From: Eleusine coracana subsp. coracana
Lineage: Eukaryota; Streptophyta; Magnoliopsida; Poales; Poaceae
Length of the DNA stretch: 64,000 nucleotides
NCBI GenBank assembly: GCA_032690845.1
Contig: CM064429.1
Location: 15,160,569-15,224,568 of the forward strand
Direction: 5' to 3'
Shown here one piece after another: positions 59,673 through 64,000 of the stretch. The position numbers and the translations under genes were made by a program. How positions within the stretch are numbered: the first letter of the stretch is position 1; the number at the start of each line of letters is the position of its first letter. The notes beneath the pieces are model-generated. The model did no database searches. It saw only the letters and a program-made list of their open reading frames with translations, and was not told where the DNA came from.

Positions 59673-62600
59673 CACTACGGGAAACTCATACTTCGCCGTG
59701 TGCCAGAAACTTTGCTATGGGCTATTCCGCAGGCACACGACGAAGAAGACCTATGTCATGTGCAACAGCAAGAAAAAGACACATTCGTCGTGTGCCCACA
59801 TGCTAACACACGATAAACATTAGCCGTTACACATTTTGATCGACGGCGCTTGCTGGCCGTTAGAGTTTGCCGTGAGTCCAAAGTGGCACACGACAAATAT
59901 GCCTCTTTGCCGTGTGCCGGGTCGAGACACACGGCAACATACTTTGCCATGTGCCAAGGAATTGCACACAGCAAATCACACACTTTGTCGTGTTGCACAC
60001 GGCAAATAATTTTTTAGAAAATTTTTCCCTTCCACTTAAATTTTATTTTTCCACTATATATACATATTGGATACTCTATGTTTCAACTTGGGACATTTCA
60101 CCCCTTGTTAAATATTTTTAACCAATTTCTTCCATTCACAAGTTTTATTATGCATAACATGAATTTGGATTGTGAGTGCATAAAATAATAGAATAAAGTG
60201 AGTCAAAAATATTATTCATGATATTTAGGCTAGTGTAAGTGTTTTATCCAATAGCTGAATTGAAGTTTTGAAAGACGTATTCATAAAATATTACAATAAA
60301 TGTAGGATTAAATAGGATTTAAATTGTATTTAATTCAATCAAAGTTTATAATTCATGAGATTTGTCGTGTGATCCTTTCATCATACATGGAGTATGTGAT
60401 AAATAGTTCTATATGGTTTTGCGTATGTTTTCATGTATAATGATTATAAACTGGAGGTTTCTTAAAAAGTTATAATAGAAATAGAGAAGTCATGGTTAGG
60501 TTCGTAAATGCAATAGCATTTCAATTAGAATTTTGCTTTTATTCTTTTTCCTATAGAAGATAGGCAACAAAAAATGCTTCATCCAACCTTTTTGGTGTCT
60601 TTTGGGATTAATTTAATAATTGTACTATATTAACTACAAGTATATATACTATTTTAATTTTTATAATTTGAATGTTGCCAAAGTACATGAAATAGTAGAA
60701 TTTTTTCTTTGCTAATTTTGTATTCATATGATTGAGGCTTTATATTGGTTTATTGAAAAAATGAAATACTAATTAAAAAAATATGAATTAACGCTGGTGC
60801 TAATATCGCATGCACGTTGGACCGTTTGCCGTGTGCCGTAGAGGGGAGGACACACGACGAAGTACCATGTCGCCATGTGCCATGGATCAGGGCACACGGC
60901 GAAGTACCATGTCGCCGTGTGTCGTGGATCAGGGTACACGACGAAGTTTAGAGTCGTCGTTGCCCTGGATCTAGGCACACGGCGAAGTCGGACTTTTACT
61001 TATCTGTTGCGATCACTTTCTTCTCTCCAGCACGCTCACTCTCTTCTCTCTGTGCCTCCCTGTAGCTCCTTAGCATGCTCGCGCGCGCCGCCTTCCCCGG
61101 CCAGACAGCGCCCCGCCCCGCCACCGCCCTTTCCGGCTCCATCCCCCCCCCCCCCCCCGCGCCGTCCCGCCCCACCCCGACCAGCCTTCGGGCCCGGTGC
61201 CCCGCCCGGCCCAGACGCGGCCCCGCCTCTGGCCCCGACGCCCCGGCACCCCGGCAGCCCTGCCCCGATGCGACCCCGCCTCCGGCCCCGGTCCCGACGC
61301 GGCCCCGCCTCTGGCCCTAACTTCCCGGCACCCTGGCTCCGACGCGACCACGTCTCCGGCGCCGGTCTGGACACGGCCCCGCGTCTGGCCCTGACGCCCC
61401 GGCCCTGGCTCCGGCCCCGAGGCGGCCCCGACGCCACGGTCCAGGTGTCGCCGCCTCCCTCGGTCCCTCACTCCTGCGCCTCCTCCCACACCTTCTTCCC
61501 GTGGTGAGTTAAATTAGTTAGGACAGTTGTTGAATTAGCAAGTGTTGAATTAGCAGTTGTTAGCAGTAGGTTAGATTATTTAAAAGCTAGTTTAGATTAT
61601 ATTAGATAAGATAGAACTTGTTAAATTAGTTAAAAAAATAGCAACATTAGTTTTTAAAATAGTTAGCTTATTATTAGGTTAGTTAGAAGATATACATTGT
61701 TATGGAAAGCATAGTGTCGTTGGGGATGTGGTTGTCGGCCATCATGCCATTTTTGTTGCAGGTTTGGAAACCTTAATTTATAGAGGTGCTGCCAAAATTT
61801 TATTTGGACACTAAGATATTTTTTTTTTGGAGAGGGAGGCTCCATCATTGGCTCGTCACTTGGCATAATAGCAAGGTGAGACTAAGACCCCTCCTTTCAT
61901 ATCATGTTTGTAGGTCCCGTAACCTAGCTAGTTAGGCGTCTCCTGTTCGAAAGAGATATGTTTGGAAATATGCAGATCTTTGTATATCTATAAGCGTATC
62001 TGTTTTAAAGTGTCCATGTTTTTTGGACAGCTTGAGTATGTGTAGATGGGTGTAGTTTTCATGCTCTGCTCCAGTCCGAGATAGAATTTAGGCATCACCC
62101 CCCTATTGTTCTCCGAATACACAACTTCCTTGCTAGGACGTGTATTTGGAGAACAGCGGGGAGGTGCTACTGAAATTCTGTCTCAGATTGGAGCAGAGCA
62201 TGAAAACTTAACTCATCTACACATCCTTTGGTGGGATTAGGACCTATCTTCACCTATTAAAGCATGATAGACAACGTGTAGATTTTTATAATACACGGAT
62301 TGGCGGGAAAAGCGTGACTACACCACAGATTTCATTTACAAAGTGGACGATTTCTTGAAAAAGACATTTGAATCAGGACAGAGTAAAGCAATGTGTCCTT
62401 GTAGGAAGTGTGAAAACAAGTTGTTTCAAACAAAGTTAAAAATAGGTCAACACATTTGCAACAATGGGTTTGTAGCAAACTATACCCGATGGATATGCCA
62501 TGGAGAAGCCCATCGTGCGAGAGACGAGGTCGTAAGACAACACATGGAGGATTATGATGCTGATGCCAGGTGTGGAGACATGTTAGATGACTTTCATCAA

Positions 62601-64000
62601 GCACACTACGACGAACGACCTAGTCATGGTGGGGAGGAGCCGCCAGAGCCTACCACAAAGGCCTATAACAACATGTTGTCTTCAGCACAGAAACTATTTC
62701 ATGACCATACTAATGTTTCTCAACTGGATGCTATTGGGTGCATAATGGCATTGAAATCTCAGCTTGGCATCAGTCGAGACGGCTTTGATAACATGTTAAC
62801 AGTTATTGGCAGCCTACTTCCGGGTGGTCACAATCTGCCACGCAACCTGTATGAGTCACAGAAACTCCTTCGTTCACTTAAGATGCCATATGAGCAGATA
62901 AATGTCTGTCCTAAGGGATGCGTCCTGTTTAGGAAAGATCACGCGGACGCAAATTATTGTCCTAAATGTGAGTCCTCTAGGTACATGGAGGTAGACTCTG
63001 GTGATGGTCATAAGAGGCAACTCGACATCCTTGTGAAAATCCTATGGTACCTTCCCTTTATACCGAGGATCCAATGTTTATACATGACCAAGGACATCAC
63101 AAAACAGATGACATGGCATAAAGAGGGCTAATGATACTGTCCTGAGAATATGATACATCCAGCCGATGCTGAGTCATGGAAGTATTTTGACAGTAAGTGT
63201 CCTGATGAAGCTAAGGAGGCTCGTAATGTACGTGTTGCGCTAGCAACAGATGGGTTCAATCCATACGGAATGTCCTCTGCCCCATACACTTGCTGGCCCG
63301 TGTTCGTTATCCCTCTCAATCTCCCTCCCGGTGTTATGTTCCAAGGATAGAACATATTTTTATTGTTGATAATTCCTAGACACCCGGGGAATAATTTGAG
63401 CATGTGCATGGAGCCTCTGATTGATGATTTTCTCCTTGCTTGGAATGAGGGGTTATGGACACATGATCGAGCTACAAAGACAAACTACCAAATGAAAGTG
63501 TGGTACATGTACTCCATGCATGACCATCCGGCATATGGTATATTTAGTGGCTGGTGTGTCCATGGCAAGTTCCCATGCCCAGTATGCAAGTCAGCTCTTC
63601 AGTTCTTCCGCCTGACAAAGGGTGGTAAGTATTGTTCCTTCTACAAACACCGACAATTTCTGCCTTTGGATCATCCATACAGAAGGGATAAGAAGAACTT
63701 TACAAAACGTGTCATGGTTGAGGACCCCCCCACCGTAGATGTGGACAAGTGTCGCTATTCATGAATGGTTAGATTTGCTACAAGAAAATGTGGAAGGTGG
63801 TGGTTTTGTGGGATATGGTGTCGATCATGCCTGGACTCAGATTCCGGGCTTGTGGAGGCTCCTATATATGGAGCACATTCTTCTACCACATGTACTTGAT
63901 ATGATGCACACTGAAATGAACGTCGCCCAGGCTTCCTGGTGTACAATTATGGACATTCCTAATAAGACAAAGGACAACGTTAAGGCTAGAGTGGATCAAG
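59673..64000 (+). mobile_element. Second CACTA element, runs off the window
   Basis: It starts CACTACGGGAAACTCATAC after GAT. Subterminal repeats of the CGCCGTGTGCC and CACACGGCAAA type run to about 61000. A GC-rich leader with a poly-C tract lies at 61070-61500, and the transposase starts near 62290. The right end and the duplication partner (expected GAT) lie outside the window. It is of a different family from the element at 51317, judged by its ends. Confidence 0.85.
62284..64000 (+). pseudogene. TNP2-type transposase of second CACTA, partial
   Basis: The transposase-associated domain has CPCRKCENK and GFVANYTRWICHGE. The next part has AQKLFHDHTNVSQLDAIG and INVCPKGCVLFRKDH with CPKCESSRY, then LWYLPFIPRIQ and MTWHKEG. 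After an in-frame TAA (63129-63131) come ALATDGFNPYGM and CWPVFVIPLNLPPG, then frames with MYSMHDHPAYGIFSGW and KFPCPVCKSAL. After a frame change near 63765 comes LYMEHILLPHVLDMMHTEMN, running off the window. The order matches the transposase at 52407. Three or more breaks make this copy inactive. The true start codon is not clear. Confidence 0.9.

Noticed and set aside
60875..61507. 210-codon Pro/Ala/Arg-rich frame in the second CACTA
   Set aside because: It begins inside the subterminal repeats and spans a poly-C tract. Composition alone explains it, and opposite-strand frames of similar length exist.

Overview
This window looks like a chromosome segment of a grass (Poaceae). The genes have GC-rich, GC3-biased exons in AT-rich surroundings, and the mobile elements belong to classes typical of grass genomes: Tekay-type gypsy, copia, L1-like LINE, CACTA, MULE, Harbinger and Helitron. 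Five host genes can be supported: one small B-class GATA factor, three secreted pectin-methylesterase/invertase-inhibitor-like (PMEI) proteins and one F-box protein. Most of the rest is nested mobile elements.

Layout: 1-12076 is a minus-strand Tekay-type gypsy element (the 3' LTR is cut by the window edge, the 5' LTR is a full 3 kb). It has two coiled-coil reading frames ahead of gag and is itself split by a deleted gypsy-like element at 3582-5938. 12077-15960 is low-coding DNA with the three-exon GATA gene at 14528-15192 (minus). About 16231-23290 is a plus-strand LINE, split by a fragment of another LTR element and lacking its 3' part. 23.6-29.3 kb holds two PMEI genes with a conserved promoter block and oppositely charged tails. 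30.27-32.19 kb is a minus-strand F-box gene with one frameshift. A 7-kb copia element (32233-39267, TSD AAATT) sits 41 bp upstream of its start codon, and a Pack-MULE candidate (39799-40871, 9-bp TSD) lies farther upstream. 40.9-47 kb has a Harbinger-like element, a 183-bp CACTA MITE and a hairpin. 47.1-47.7 kb is the third PMEI gene. 47.7-51.3 kb is AT-rich with Helitron-like ends. 51317-59581 is a complete but decayed CACTA element (TSD AGA). From 59673 to the window end is a second CACTA of another family, whose ends match the 183-bp MITE at 46492.

How the genes relate: the three PMEI-like genes are diverged paralogues, predicted to be secreted to the cell wall. The F-box gene would act as an SCF substrate receptor, but its frame is broken once and its promoter is displaced. 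The GATA gene is a short nuclear regulator with a weak LLM-type C-terminus. No operon, CRISPR, tRNA or rRNA was seen. All element coding regions carry stops or frameshifts, so none looks intact.
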